From Allobosea sp. Tri-44 (GTDB lineage: Bacteria; Pseudomonadota; Alphaproteobacteria; Rhizobiales; Beijerinckiaceae): a DNA stretch of 64,000 nucleotides. This document shows positions 7,395 to 17,208 of this stretch, piece by piece (positions within the stretch are counted from its first letter, which is position 1; every line of letters begins with the position of its first letter). Below the pieces are notes generated by a model, which made no database searches, had not been told where the DNA came from, and saw only the letters and a program-made list of their open reading frames with translations. The translations under genes and the position numbers were made by a program. The DNA is taken from positions 434,001-498,000 of the forward strand of contig NZ_NBDP01000030.1 of the NCBI RefSeq assembly GCF_004123845.1, written 5' to 3'.

Positions 7395-8332
7395 TAGCGT
7401 ATCCTCGGATCGACGAGGGTGTAGATCAGGTCGACGGCCAGGTTCACCAGCACGTAGACGAACGAGAAGATCAGCACGACGCCCTGGATGACCGGATAGT
7501 CGCGGCGCAGGATCGCATCGAGCGTCAGCCGGCCCAGCCCCGGAATGGCGAAGACGCTCTCGGTGACGACGGCGCCACCGATCAGCAGCGCGACGCCGAT
7601 GCCGATGATGGTGACGACCGGCACCGCCGCGTTCTTCAGCGAATGCAGGAAGAGCACGTCACGGTTGCTGACGCCCTTGGCCTGGGCGGTGCGAACATAG
7701 TCCTGCTGCAGCACCTCGAGCATGGTCGCGCGGGTGATGCGCGCGATCAGCGCGATATAGACCGTCCCCAGCGTGATCGATGGCAGGATCAGGTTCTTGA
7801 ACCAGGGCCAGATGCCCTGCGCGATCGGCGTGTAGCCCTGCACCGGCACCCAGTCGAGCTTGAGCGCGAAGACATAGGCGAGCAGGTATCCGATCACGAA
7901 GACCGGGACCGAGAAGCCGAAAACCGCGAAGCCGACGACCGCGCGATCGACCCAGGTTCCGGCCTTCCAGGCCGCGATGACGCCGAGCGGCACGGCGATC
8001 GAAACCGCGAGGATCAGCGTCAGCACCATCAGCGACAATGTCGGCTCGATGCGCTGGGCGATCAATTGGGTCACCGGCAGCGAAGTGAAGATCGAGGTGC
8101 CGAGATCGCCCTGCAGCACCCGGAAGAACCACTCGCCGAAGCGGACGAGATAGGGCCGGTCGAGCCCGAGACTCTGGCGGATGCGCTCGACATCGGCCGG
8201 CGAGGCCTGGTCACCGGCGATCACGGCCGCCGGATCGCCCGGCGCGATATAGAGAAGCGAGAAGACGAACAGCGCCACGAAAGCCATGACGGGGATCGTC
8301 GTGATGATGCGTCTGATGATGAATGCGAGCAT
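7391..8332 (-). CDS. ABC transporter permease, DppB/OppB family
   Basis: Partner permease of 313 residues with six helices. The first helix (IITTIPVMAFVALFVFSLL) is followed by the family motif IAPGDPAAVIAGDQAS. The EAA loop is YVRTAQAKGVSNRDVLFLHSLKNA near residues 215-240, and the C-terminus LINLIYTLVDPRIRY type (VDLIYTLVDPRIRY) is standard. It lies between the binding protein (116 bp upstream) and the DppC-like gene (4-bp overlap). Together they make an importer for oligopeptides or amino acid derivatives; the neighbouring hydrolases suggest N-carbamoyl or amidated amino acids. Confidence 0.92.
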   Translation of the reverse strand: MLAFIIRRIITTIPVMAFVALFVFSLLYIAPGDPAAVIAGDQASPADVERIRQSLGLDRPYLVRFGEWFFRVLQGDLGTSIFTSLPVTQLIAQRIEPTLSLMVLTLILAVSIAVPLGVIAAWKAGTWVDRAVVGFAVFGFSVPVFVIGYLLAYVFALKLDWVPVQGYTPIAQGIWPWFKNLILPSITLGTVYIALIARITRATMLEVLQQDYVRTAQAKGVSNRDVLFLHSLKNAAVPVVTIIGIGVALLIGGAVVTESVFAIPGLGRLTLDAILRRDYPVIQGVVLIFSFVYVLVNLAVDLIYTLVDPRIRY

Positions 8333-8448
8333 CGAAACCCTGAGTTGCCGCTGCTGGCGCCGGGCCGATCAGGATCGCGATCCCGATGGGTCCGGCGGGC
8401 GTGATTTGGCCGTGCCCCGGCGATATCCGGGACAGGCTTGCTCTGGTC

Positions 8449-10047
8449 TCAGCCCTTCGCGACGTTCCAGAAGAAGGGCAGCGGGCCGCTCGTCACGCCG
8501 GTGACATTCTTCCGCCAGGCCTGGTAGCCGAGATAGAAACCGGTCGGCGCAAAGACGACGTTCTCGACGGCTGCCTTGTTGAGGCGGTCCATCGCCGCCT
8601 TCTCCTCGGCCTGATCCTTGGCATTGAACCAGTTGGTGACCTCGGCCTCGACCGCCGGCACGTCCGGCCAGCCGAACCAGGCCTTGTCGCCATTGGCGCG
8701 GATCGCGGTGTAGGATGACGGGTTGATGCAGTCCGCGCCGGCATGCCAGGTGTGGAACATGCTCCAGCCACCCTGGCTCGGCGGGGTCTTCTGGGCGCGC
8801 CGCGCGCCGACCGTACCCCAGTCGGTGGCGACGAAATCGACCTTCAGGCCGATGCTCTTGAGCAGCTCGGCGGTGACGTCGCCCATCGCCTTGGTCGCCG
8901 ACATGTCCTGCGCCACCACGCAGATCACCGGCTCGCCATTGTAGCCGGACTCGGCGATGAGCTTCTTGGCGGCCGCGACGTTCTTCATCTTCAGCATGTC
9001 GCCACCGGCCTCGGTGTAGAGCGGCGTGCCAGGGGTGAAGAAGCCGGGCAACGGCTTCCAGAGCTTGTCGTCGTCGCCGACGATCGAGCGCATGAAGTCT
9101 TCCTGGTTCATCGCCGTCAGCACCGCCTGGCGCACCTTCAGATTGTTGAAGGGCGGGTGCAGGTGGTTCATGCGGAAGGCGCCGATATTGCCGAGCGGAT
9201 CGCCGATATCGACGTTGATGTCCTTGTGAGCCTTGAGGACCGGCACGAGATCGGAGAGCGGGGTCTCCCACCAGTCGACCTCGCCGCTCTGCAGCGCCGC
9301 CGCTGCGGTCGCGGCATCGGGGATGATCACCCATTCGACGCGGTCGACCAGGATGTTCTTGCCGCCGGCGAGCCAGTCGGCCTTCTCGGAGCGCGGCACA
9401 TAGTCGGCGAACTTCTCAAAGACGGCCTTGGCGCCCGGCACCCATTCATTGCGGGCGAACTTCATCGGCCCGGAGCCGACATATTCGGTGATTTGCGTGA
9501 ACGGATCGGTCTTGGCGATGCGCTCGGGCATGATGAAGGAGCACGGCGCGTTGTTCTTGGCGAGCGCCAGCAGCATCTTGGGGAAGGGCTGCTTCAGCTG
9601 CCACTTCCAGGTGCGATCGTCGACTGCGGAGAGCTCGTTCTCGATCGCCCTGATCATCAGGCCCATCGGATCGCGGGCCTGCCAGCGCTTCAGGCTCTGC
9701 ACCACGTCCTTGGCGAGCACCGGCGTGCCGTCATGGAACTTGAGGCCAGAGCGCAGCTTGAAAGTCCAGGTCAACCCATCGGCGGAGACCTCCTCGCCCT
9801 CGACCATCTGGCGCTGCGGCTGGAACTTCGAATCGATGCCGTAGAGCGTGTCCCAGACCAATGCTGCGGCATTGCGGACGACGTATTGCGTTCCCCAGAT
9901 CGGGTCGAAATTGGCGAGATTGGCCTGCGGCACGAAACGCAGCGTCTTGGCTGCAGCGCCTTGCGAGAGCGCCGGCATGGCGAGACCGCCGGTTGCTGCC
10001 AGAACGCCGGTCCCGGCGGCGGTCTTCAGAAAATTCCTGCGGTCCAT
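8449..10047 (-). CDS. ABC transporter substrate-binding protein, family 5 (peptide/opine type), Tat-exported
   Basis: 532-residue periplasmic binding protein of the DppA/OppA family. The N-terminus MDRRNFLKTAAGTGVLA has a twin-arginine motif (RRNFLK) and a cleavage region near ALSQGAAA. The family signature appears at about residues 95-125 (TWTFKLRSGLKFHDGTPV). NWNAKDQAEE-type C-terminal helices complete the fold. It precedes the two permease genes on the same strand and follows the amidase gene with a 223-bp gap, which likely holds its own promoter. Tat export suggests that it folds before secretion. The ligand is unknown. Confidence 0.92.
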   Translation of the reverse strand: MDRRNFLKTAAGTGVLAATGGLAMPALSQGAAAKTLRFVPQANLANFDPIWGTQYVVRNAAALVWDTLYGIDSKFQPQRQMVEGEEVSADGLTWTFKLRSGLKFHDGTPVLAKDVVQSLKRWQARDPMGLMIRAIENELSAVDDRTWKWQLKQPFPKMLLALAKNNAPCSFIMPERIAKTDPFTQITEYVGSGPMKFARNEWVPGAKAVFEKFADYVPRSEKADWLAGGKNILVDRVEWVIIPDAATAAAALQSGEVDWWETPLSDLVPVLKAHKDINVDIGDPLGNIGAFRMNHLHPPFNNLKVRQAVLTAMNQEDFMRSIVGDDDKLWKPLPGFFTPGTPLYTEAGGDMLKMKNVAAAKKLIAESGYNGEPVICVVAQDMSATKAMGDVTAELLKSIGLKVDFVATDWGTVGARRAQKTPPSQGGWSMFHTWHAGADCINPSSYTAIRANGDKAWFGWPDVPAVEAEVTNWFNAKDQAEEKAAMDRLNKAAVENVVFAPTGFYLGYQAWRKNVTGVTSGPLPFFWNVAKG

Positions 10048-10270
10048 CTTGTACTCTCCCCTGAAGCGGCGGCGGCCTCTGATCGGGCGACCTTGCCTAG
10101 AGTGTGGGCAGAAAAACCTGCACCTGACAACACGCTTGACGGGTCGCTACGACAAGAATTGACCCTGCAGGGTTTGTGCCAGACGGAACCGGTTTGCGGC
10201 TCACGACATCGTTTGCAAGCAAACGACACGCAAAGCCGGGATGCCGTCGCAGAAAATTGCGCTGATCCAC

Positions 10271-11683
10271 CTAAATCGATTTGATCGGCGCGTCGACGCG
10301 AGCAAAGGGCCGCGCCGCCTCGAAGGCCGCGGCGGCCTGCATCACGAGCTGATCGTTGCCGAAAGCCCCGACGATCTGCAGGCTCGCTGGCAATCCGGTC
10401 GAAGTCAGTCCGCACGGCACGGCAGCAGCCGGCTGCTGCGTGATGTTGAACGGGTAGGTCAGAGGTGTCCAGCGCGTCCAGTCTTCGCCATAAGCGCCGT
10501 GCTCGGGCGTATTGCGGCCGACGGCGAAGGCCGGCAGCGGCAGCGTCGGCGTCAGCAGGAGATCGAAACGCTCGTGGAATTGCGCCATCTGGTAGGCGAG
10601 CGCGTTGCGTTGATACAGCAGGGCATCGACATAGGCCGCGCTGTCGATCCGCTCACCCATCTCGGCAACCGCAACGAGGCCGGGGTCCATCTGGGCACGC
10701 CCTGCTGCATCTATGCTGCGCAAGCCCAGGGCCGCACCAGCGGACCAGAGCGTCATCAACGTCGCGATCGGGTCGTCGAAGCCGGGATCGACCTCCTCCA
10801 CCGTCGCGCCAAGCTCGCGGAACGCCAGTGCCGCCGCGTGCGCCAGAGCCGCGATCTCGGGATCGACCGAAACGTCGCCGCCGAGGCGTGGCGACCAGGC
10901 GACGCGCAAGCCGCGCACACCGCGATCTAGCCCTGCCGTGAAATCGGGCGGCATGTCCTTGAAAGCGGTCATGTCACGCGCATCGGGACGGCCGATCGCA
11001 TTCATGGCGAGGGCCGAATCGCGTACGGTGCGGGTGAGCGGGCCGAGATGGGCCAGGAAACCCATGACCGAGGCGGGCCAGGCCGGTACCCGGCCATAGG
11101 TCGGCTTCAGGCCGAAGACGCCGCAGAAGGCGGCCGGGATGCGGACCGAGCCGGCGCCATCGGTACCGAGATGGATGCAGCCGAGATTGAGCGCCGCGGC
11201 GACGGCTGCTCCCGACGAAGACCCGCCCGGGCCGGTCGAGACGTCCCAGGGATTGCGGGTAATGCCGGAGAGCGGTGAATCGCCGACGCCCTTCCAGCCA
11301 TATTCCGGCATGCTCGTCTTGCCGAGGAAGACACAGCCAGCCTCGCGCAGGCGCGCCGTCGCTGGGGCATCCTGCTGGTACGGCGCGTCGGAGGCGACTG
11401 CCGAGCCGCGCCGCATCGGCCAGCCGGCAACGCCGAGATTGTCCTTGATCGTCACCGGCACGCCGTCGAGCGGACCGAGCGCCTCGCCTTTCAGCCAGCG
11501 CGCCTCCGCGGCCTCAGCCATGGCGAGCGTCACGCCCTCGTCGCGGACGACGAAGGCATTCACCTCCGGCTCGAAACGGTCGATGCGGGCGAGCGCGTCC
11601 CGGGCGACCTCGACCGGGGAGAGTTCGCGCGCGGCGTAGAGGCCGCCGAGCTCGGTGGCGGACAACGAAGCGATAGCGGTCAT
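10271..11683 (-). CDS. Amidase (amidase signature family)
   Basis: 470-residue amidase-signature enzyme. The Ser-cisSer-Lys triad is visible: Lys in PVTIKDNLGVAG (about residue 80), cis-Ser in GPGGSSSGAAV (about 155), and the nucleophile Ser in GTDGAGSVRIPAAFCG (about 179). The usual TGG before that serine reads GAG, a mild variation. Such enzymes hydrolyse amides or act as GatA-like subunits. A lone copy without gatB/gatC, inside a transport and carbamoylase cluster, points to catabolism. It lies 14 bp downstream of the M20 carbamoylase gene, so the two are probably cotranscribed. Confidence 0.9.
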   Translation of the reverse strand: MTAIASLSATELGGLYAARELSPVEVARDALARIDRFEPEVNAFVVRDEGVTLAMAEAAEARWLKGEALGPLDGVPVTIKDNLGVAGWPMRRGSAVASDAPYQQDAPATARLREAGCVFLGKTSMPEYGWKGVGDSPLSGITRNPWDVSTGPGGSSSGAAVAAALNLGCIHLGTDGAGSVRIPAAFCGVFGLKPTYGRVPAWPASVMGFLAHLGPLTRTVRDSALAMNAIGRPDARDMTAFKDMPPDFTAGLDRGVRGLRVAWSPRLGGDVSVDPEIAALAHAAALAFRELGATVEEVDPGFDDPIATLMTLWSAGAALGLRSIDAAGRAQMDPGLVAVAEMGERIDSAAYVDALLYQRNALAYQMAQFHERFDLLLTPTLPLPAFAVGRNTPEHGAYGEDWTRWTPLTYPFNITQQPAAAVPCGLTSTGLPASLQIVGAFGNDQLVMQAAAAFEAARPFARVDAPIKSI

Positions 11684-11697
11684 CGGCAGTATCCCCG

Positions 11698-12927
11698 TCA
11701 GGCGTTGGCGGCGCGCCAGGCGGCGCTGAGCAGGACATTGGCGCCGGCGACCATGTCGTCGTCGCTGCTGAGCTCGGCCGGGTTATGCGAGAGCCCGCCG
11801 ATCGAGGGGATGAAGACCATCGCCGTCGGGCAGAGGCGCGACATCATCTGCGCGTCATGGCCGGCGCCCGAGATCATCCGACGAATCGGCAGGCCAAACT
11901 CGGCGGCGCTCGCCTCGACATTGGCGATCAGCTCCTCGGCGAAGGGTGTCGCCGGGAAGCGGGCGAGGTCACGGAAGCTGATCGCGATGTCGTCGCGCGC
12001 CGACAATTCGGCGCAGAACTTACGCACCGCCGCCTCGGCTTCAGCGAGCGGCGCATCCAACGGATTGCGCAGGTCGAGCGTCATCACCACGGTTTCCGGC
12101 ACGACGTTGACGTTACCGGGCCGGATGCGAATCACGCCGGAATTGGCGAGCTGGCCCGGGATCGTCTTGGTCAGCTCGTTGGCGAAGATATTGATCCGCG
12201 CTGCGGCGAGGCCGGGATCCTTGCGATAGCGCATCGGCGTCGTGCCGGCATGGCTCGGCCGCCCGGTCAGGGTCAGCTCGAGCCAGCAGATCGCCTGAAT
12301 GCCGGTGACGGCACCCAGCCCGCCGCCTTCGCTCTCCAGCACCGGCCCCTGCTCGATGTGCAGTTCGAGATAGGCATGCGCCGGCAGGAAGCCCGGCTGC
12401 TCCACACCGTGATAGCCGATGCGCTCCAGTTCGGTCCCGAGCACGGCGCCGTCGGCATCGAGCTCGGCGTGGGCGGCCTCGACACTCATGCCGCCGGCCC
12501 AGACATAGGATCCGAGCATGTCGGGATGGAAACGCGCGCCTTCCTCATTGGTGAAGGCGATCACCGCCATGTCGCGCTTGGGGGTCAGCCCAGCATCGCG
12601 CAGCGCCGCCAGCACCTCGACGCCGCCGATCACTCCGAGCGCGCCGTCGAAGCGACCGCCGGTACCGACCGTGTCGATATGCGAGCCCATGATCACCGCC
12701 GGCCCGTCTTCCTGGCCCTTGAGGATGCCGACGATGTTGCCGATCGCATCGACCCGAACATCGAGGCCGAGCGCCTTCAGCTCGCCGACCAGCCAGTCGC
12801 GGCCTTGCTTGTCCTCGTCGGTCAGCGCCAGCCGCCGGCAGCCGCCTTCCGGCGTCGCGCCGATCTTCGACAAGGCGGCCAGTCGCGATACCAGGCGCTC
12901 CCCATCGATCCGCAGGTTGGTGCTCAT
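11698..12927 (-). CDS. N-carbamoyl-L-amino acid hydrolase/allantoate-type M20 amidohydrolase
   Basis: 409-residue Zn-dependent hydrolase of the hydantoinase/carbamoylase (M20) family. Metal ligands are visible: His in MGSHIDTVGTGGRFDG, bridging Asp in GRFDGALGV, Glu in FTNEEGARF, His in ELHIEQGP, and the C-terminal His in ISGAGHDAQMMS. The central dimerisation domain includes SHAGTTPMRYRKD. Relatives cleave N-carbamoyl-L-amino acids, allantoate, ureidoglycolate or beta-ureidopropionate, and these cannot be told apart here. It is first in the minus-strand operon with the amidase and ABC importer, and divergent from the MATE gene with a 185-bp gap. Confidence 0.88.
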   Translation of the reverse strand: MSTNLRIDGERLVSRLAALSKIGATPEGGCRRLALTDEDKQGRDWLVGELKALGLDVRVDAIGNIVGILKGQEDGPAVIMGSHIDTVGTGGRFDGALGVIGGVEVLAALRDAGLTPKRDMAVIAFTNEEGARFHPDMLGSYVWAGGMSVEAAHAELDADGAVLGTELERIGYHGVEQPGFLPAHAYLELHIEQGPVLESEGGGLGAVTGIQAICWLELTLTGRPSHAGTTPMRYRKDPGLAAARINIFANELTKTIPGQLANSGVIRIRPGNVNVVPETVVMTLDLRNPLDAPLAEAEAAVRKFCAELSARDDIAISFRDLARFPATPFAEELIANVEASAAEFGLPIRRMISGAGHDAQMMSRLCPTAMVFIPSIGGLSHNPAELSSDDDMVAGANVLLSAAWRAANA

Positions 12928-13112
12928 CTCGTCGGCTCTCCGCAGGCAGGCATGGTTTGGTCGAGATGCGCAGCAGGCAGGAACCGGGCCGTACGCGCAA
13001 GAGGCAGAATTAGCGTTGCCGCGCGGACCGGCAGCGCGCCCCGCGCAGAGCGCGGCTCGCCCCGGCGCGACAAGGGCTGTGAAGGAGCAATCTGCCCAGA
13101 TAAAAGGCAGTC

Positions 13113-14522
13113 ATGTCGCAGATTGCCCTTCCCTATCGGTCGGCGAGCCCCTGGCTCACCGAGGTCAAGGCCATGCTGGCGCTGAGCTGGCCGATGGTCC
13201 TGACCAATGTCGCGCAGACGGCGATGACGGCGACCGACGTCGTGATGATGGGCCAGCTCGGCCCGGACGCGCTGGCGGCCGGCGCGCTCGCCTCCAATCT
13301 CTACATGGCCTTCCTGATCTTCGGCATCGGCGTGATGGCGGCGGTTGCACCGATGGTTGCGATCGAGCTCGGACGGAACCGGCACTCGGTTCGCGATGTG
13401 CGCCGCACCGTGCGCCAGGGATTCTGGGTGGCGGCGACCATGGCCGGGCCGATGTGGCTCTGCCTCTGGCAGGCCGAAACGATCCTCAAGGCAATGGGCC
13501 AGGATCCGGCGCTGGCGAAGGCCGCCGCCTCCTATCTGCACACGCTGCAATGGGGGCTCCTGCCCTTCTATTGCTATCTCGTCCTGCGCGGCTTCCTGGC
13601 GGCGCTGCAGCGGCCGTTCTGGGTCTTCGTGACCGTGCTCTTCGCGGTCGTCTTCAACGCCTTCGCCAACTGGGTGCTGATGTTCGGACGGCTCGGCTTC
13701 CCGGCGCTCGGCCTGCCCGGCTCGGGGATGGCGACGGCGCTGGCCTCGACGCTGATGTTCGCCGGCCTCGCCATGGTGGTCTCTCTCGACCGGCGCTTCC
13801 GGCGCTATCACCTGTTCGGCCGCTTCTGGCGGCCGGACTGGAGCCGTTACCGCGCCTTCTGGCGGATGGGCCTGCCGATCGGCACGACGGTCGGCTTCGA
13901 GGTCTGGATCTTCAACGGCGCCGCCTTCCTGATGGGGCTGCTCGGCCCGACCTCGCTCGCCGCCCATGCGATCGCGATCCAGATCGCCTCGCTATGCTTC
14001 ATGGTGCCGATGGGCATTGGCCAGGCCGGGACGGTCAGGGTCGGGCGCGCCTTCGGCGCCGGCGACAGCGAGGGCATCGCCCGGGCCGGTGCGACGGCGA
14101 TCGTGCTCGCCACCGCCTTCATGTGCTTCACCGCCCTGCTGATGCTTCTCATCCCGCATTGGCTGGTCGTGCCGTTCCTCGACGCCAGCAAGCCGCGCGC
14201 CACCGAGGTGGCGCAGCTCGCCATGGTGTTCCTGTTCTATGCGGCGATCTTTCAGATCGTCGACGGCGTGCAGGTGGTCGGCGTCTCGATCCTGCGTGGC
14301 CTGCGCGATACGCGGGTACCGATGCTGTTTGCCGGCCTGGGATATTGGGGAATCGGCCTGCCGCTCTCGGCCGCTCTCGGCTTCCTGACGCCGCTCGCCG
14401 GCGTCGGCATCTGGATCGGGCTTGCGGTCGGGCTCGCGATCGTCGCCGCGCTGATGCTGGCGCGCTGGTTCGCCCGCGAGCGGCTCGGCCTGACAAAGGG
14501 CGCCAGCGCGCGAGCCTCGTAG
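13113..14522 (+). CDS. MATE family multidrug/metabolite efflux transporter
   Basis: 469 residues in about twelve hydrophobic segments arranged as two six-helix halves. MATE motifs are the first-helix stretch LALSWPMVLTNVAQTAMTATDVVMMGQLG and the second-half counterpart GLPIGTTVGFEVWIFNGAAFLMG with IGIGQAGTVRVG-type sequence (PMGIGQAGTVRVGRAFG). These antiporters export drugs or metabolites using Na+ or H+. AAAAGGCAG before the ATG is a modest ribosome site. It is divergent from the carbamoylase operon; whether they share control is unknown. Confidence 0.92.
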   Translation: MSQIALPYRSASPWLTEVKAMLALSWPMVLTNVAQTAMTATDVVMMGQLGPDALAAGALASNLYMAFLIFGIGVMAAVAPMVAIELGRNRHSVRDVRRTVRQGFWVAATMAGPMWLCLWQAETILKAMGQDPALAKAAASYLHTLQWGLLPFYCYLVLRGFLAALQRPFWVFVTVLFAVVFNAFANWVLMFGRLGFPALGLPGSGMATALASTLMFAGLAMVVSLDRRFRRYHLFGRFWRPDWSRYRAFWRMGLPIGTTVGFEVWIFNGAAFLMGLLGPTSLAAHAIAIQIASLCFMVPMGIGQAGTVRVGRAFGAGDSEGIARAGATAIVLATAFMCFTALLMLLIPHWLVVPFLDASKPRATEVAQLAMVFLFYAAIFQIVDGVQVVGVSILRGLRDTRVPMLFAGLGYWGIGLPLSAALGFLTPLAGVGIWIGLAVGLAIVAALMLARWFARERLGLTKGASARAS

Positions 14523-14637
14523 AGTTAACTGCCTCTTATTCGCAAGAATTCGCTAACTCTGGGTTGCACTTCCACATGAATTGGCGGAGAATCTCCGAAA
14601 CGATCCCTCATGCTGCAACGCTGAAGGGGGGAAGGTC

Positions 14638-15060
14638 GTGACGCCGCAAGATATCGCGCTGGTACGGTCGAGCTTCGCGCAGCTGCATCGGCGCAAGATC
14701 GAGACGGCATGCCTGTTCTATGAGCGGCTGTTCACCACCGCGCCCAGCACACGGGCGCTCTTCAAGACGGATATCCAGGGCCAAGCGGCCAAGCTGATGG
14801 AAACGCTAACGGTCGCGCTCGCCATGCTCAACGACCCCGGCGGCCTCAATGTCCTGCTCGCGCGACTGGGCGAGCGCCATCGCAACTATGGCGTCCAGCC
14901 GGAGCACTACGAGGCTGTCGGCAGCGCCCTGCTCTGGACCCTGGAGACGTCGCTGGGGGCCGACTTCACCACACAGACGAGAGCCGCCTGGACCGAGCTC
15001 TACGGCCAGATGGCGAAGACGATGTTGTCTGCCGAAACACCAAGCCGACGTTCGGCCTAG
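14638..15060 (+). CDS. Single-domain globin (flavohemoglobin-type globin domain)
   Basis: 140-residue haem globin, matching a full globin domain with no reductase. The B10 tyrosine is in FYERLF (about residue 28), a Gln for position E7 is in DIQGQAAKLM, and the proximal His F8 is in ARLGERHRNYGVQPEHY (about residue 81), all as in bacterial FHb/Vitreoscilla-type globins that bind O2 or detoxify NO. The GTG at 14638 is chosen because GGGGGAAGG precedes it and the domain starts there; a TTG 57 bp upstream is less likely. The gene ends 6 bp before the convergent chemoreceptor gene. An adjacent globin and chemoreceptor hints at gas-related behaviour, but this is speculative. Confidence 0.87.
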   Translation: MTPQDIALVRSSFAQLHRRKIETACLFYERLFTTAPSTRALFKTDIQGQAAKLMETLTVALAMLNDPGGLNVLLARLGERHRNYGVQPEHYEAVGSALLWTLETSLGADFTTQTRAAWTELYGQMAKTMLSAETPSRRSA

Positions 15061-15066
15061 CGCTTC

Positions 15067-17208
15067 CTAGAACTCTTCCCAGCCATCGTCTCCGGCGCGA
15101 CCGTTAGCGGCCTTGCGGGCCGGAGCAGGCGCCGGACGCTCGCGGCGTGGTGCGGCGGCCTTGCTCTGGGCGAAGGCGGCCTCGGCGAGCTGGCGCAGCC
15201 GCTCGGGCTCAGATTCGGGCGCCGTCGCGGCGGTGGGCGCAGACGGCCTGACGCTGGGCCTGGCTATGCGGGTGGCCACCGGCCTAGCGACGGGGACCGC
15301 CGCAGCCGGAGCACGGGCAAGCCCATTGTCTCCCGTCCGGAAGCTCGCCACCAGCGTGTTGAGCTCGCCGATCCGGCCTGACAGCGCCCCGGCCGAGGCG
15401 GCGCTCTGTTCGGCGAGCGCCGCGTTGGCCTGCGTCATCTCGTCAAGATGGGCAACCGCCTGGCTCATTTCGTCGATGCCATGGGCCTGCTCGGCCGAGG
15501 CCGCCGAGATCTCCTGGATCGTGCCGGTGACCTTCTGCGAGGCCGACAGGATCTTCTCCAGCGAGTCGCCGGCCCGGCGCACCAGCTTGACGCCGGTCTC
15601 GACCTCACTGTTCGAGGAGGAGATCAAGCCGGAGATGTCCTTGGCCGCCTCGCTGGAGCGCTGGGCGAGGGTGCGGACCTCGCTCGCCACCACGGCGAAG
15701 CCCTTGCCGGCATCGCCGGCGCGGGCGGCTTCGACCGCCGCGTTCAGCGCCAGCAGATTGGTCTGGAAGGCGATGTCGTCGATCACCCGGATGATGTCGG
15801 AGATCTTCTTCGAGGCCTCTTCGATCCGGGCCATGGCCGCGACGGCTTCGCCGGCGATGGCGCCGCCGTCCTGGGCCGCCTTCATCGCCTCCTCCGCGAT
15901 CGCCGCCGCCTGGCGCGCGCCTTGCGCCGAGGCCTTCACCGAGGCCGCCAGTTCCTCCGTCGTCGCCGCTGTCTCCTCCAGCGAAGAGGCCTGCTCCTCG
16001 GTGCGCTTCGACAGGTCGTCCGCGCCGGTGTTGATCTCGCGTGCCGCCATGCCGACCTCCGAAGACGTCAGCTGGATCGTCCGAACCGTCGTGGCGAGCC
16101 GCTCGATCGTCTCGTTGACCGCGTCCTTCAGCTCGGCGAAGCGGCCGTGATAGGCCGTCGGCACCTGCCGGGTGAGGTCCCCCGTCGCCAGCGCGCGCAA
16201 CACCTCGACGAACTCGGTCGTGGCATTGTCGACCACGGCGTTGATCTCGTTGATGCCGGCAACCAGTTTCTGCATCTGCTCATCGGCGTCTTCGATCTGA
16301 AGCCTCGCCGAGAAATCGCCTGCCGCCGCAGCCGCGACAACTTCCCCCACATCCGAGACAACCGACGCCATCGCATCGGCCGAGCGGATCCGCGCCGCCG
16401 AAGCGGCCCGCTCCTGCTCCTGCAGCAGCGCGACCTGCTCAGTGCTCTGGCGCAGCACGGCGACGGCACGCGCCATGTCGCCGATTTCGTCCTGCCGCTT
16501 GGTGTGCGGAACCGCGATGTCAGTCTCGCCGGTGGTGAGTCGGCTCATGCTGGCACCGAGATCGAGCAGCGGACGGGTGATCGAGCGTTGCGCGAACAGC
16601 ACTGCCGCTGCGATCGAGGCAATCAGCGTCGAGAGCAGTATCAAAGGCAGAATCCACTGGATCTGACGCGTGAAATCGGCCGCCTCGGCGCCGAGCCTGC
16701 TGCCCACCTCCTCATTGCGCTTGCCGAAGGCGACCAGCTGGTCGTTCAACGCCTTTCGGTTGGCCCGGTTCAGGTCGTTATTGCCCTGCTGGTTGGCGGC
16801 GGCGGTCGAGACCTCGCGACCGAGCCGGATGGTCTCGCTGCGGAAGGCGATGAACTCCTCGACCGATTTCTGCAGCTTGAGCGCGGTCTCGCGTTCTGCC
16901 GCCGGCACCAGGGCGACCAGATCGGCGGCGAGCTTGCGCATCACCGGGAAGCGCGCCTCCTTCGGCTTGGCGAAGGCCTCAGCCTCCTTGGCATCCTTCG
17001 ACATGTAGATGCCGCGGGAATCCATCACCACGGCGAAGACCTGCGTATTGATCCGTTCAGTCACCAGCGTGATCTCGCCCTGAATGTCGGAGCGCGCATT
17101 GAGGTCGCTGGAGCGCGAAAGAGCATAAAGGCTCAGGGCCGCCGAGAGGATCGCGCCCGCGGCGACGATCCCCAGCATCGCCAGCACCTTGAAGCGGATC
17201 GATTTCAT
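15067..17208 (-). CDS. Methyl-accepting chemotaxis protein
   Basis: 713-residue transmembrane chemoreceptor. The first helix is at residues 5-30 and the second near 190-212 ([23 protein letters not shown]). They flank a helical periplasmic domain of about 160 residues resembling a four-helix bundle. HAMP repeats follow ([16 protein letters not shown], with a second HAMP-like stretch), then the signalling tip ([21 protein letters not shown]). The last five residues GWEEF match the xWxxF tether for CheR/CheB. Start set at the ATG at 17208, just before the first helix, rather than at an in-frame ATG 57 bp upstream. No che genes are nearby, so it feeds a pathway encoded elsewhere. Confidence 0.92.
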   Translation of the reverse strand: MKSIRFKVLAMLGIVAAGAILSAALSLYALSRSSDLNARSDIQGEITLVTERINTQVFAVVMDSRGIYMSKDAKEAEAFAKPKEARFPVMRKLAADLVALVPAAERETALKLQKSVEEFIAFRSETIRLGREVSTAAANQQGNNDLNRANRKALNDQLVAFGKRNEEVGSRLGAEAADFTRQIQWILPLILLSTLIASIAAAVLFAQRSITRPLLDLGASMSRLTTGETDIAVPHTKRQDEIGDMARAVAVLRQSTEQVALLQEQERAASAARIRSADAMASVVSDVGEVVAAAAAGDFSARLQIEDADEQMQKLVAGINEINAVVDNATTEFVEVLRALATGDLTRQVPTAYHGRFAELKDAVNETIERLATTVRTIQLTSSEVGMAAREINTGADDLSKRTEEQASSLEETAATTEELAASVKASAQGARQAAAIAEEAMKAAQDGGAIAGEAVAAMARIEEASKKISDIIRVIDDIAFQTNLLALNAAVEAARAGDAGKGFAVVASEVRTLAQRSSEAAKDISGLISSSNSEVETGVKLVRRAGDSLEKILSASQKVTGTIQEISAASAEQAHGIDEMSQAVAHLDEMTQANAALAEQSAASAGALSGRIGELNTLVASFRTGDNGLARAPAAAVPVARPVATRIARPSVRPSAPTAATAPESEPERLRQLAEAAFAQSKAAAPRRERPAPAPARKAANGRAGDDGWEEF

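Noticed and set aside
12518..14641. 707-codon open frame over the carbamoylase and MATE genes
   Set aside because: It covers two real genes, one in antisense, and is compositionally a shadow.
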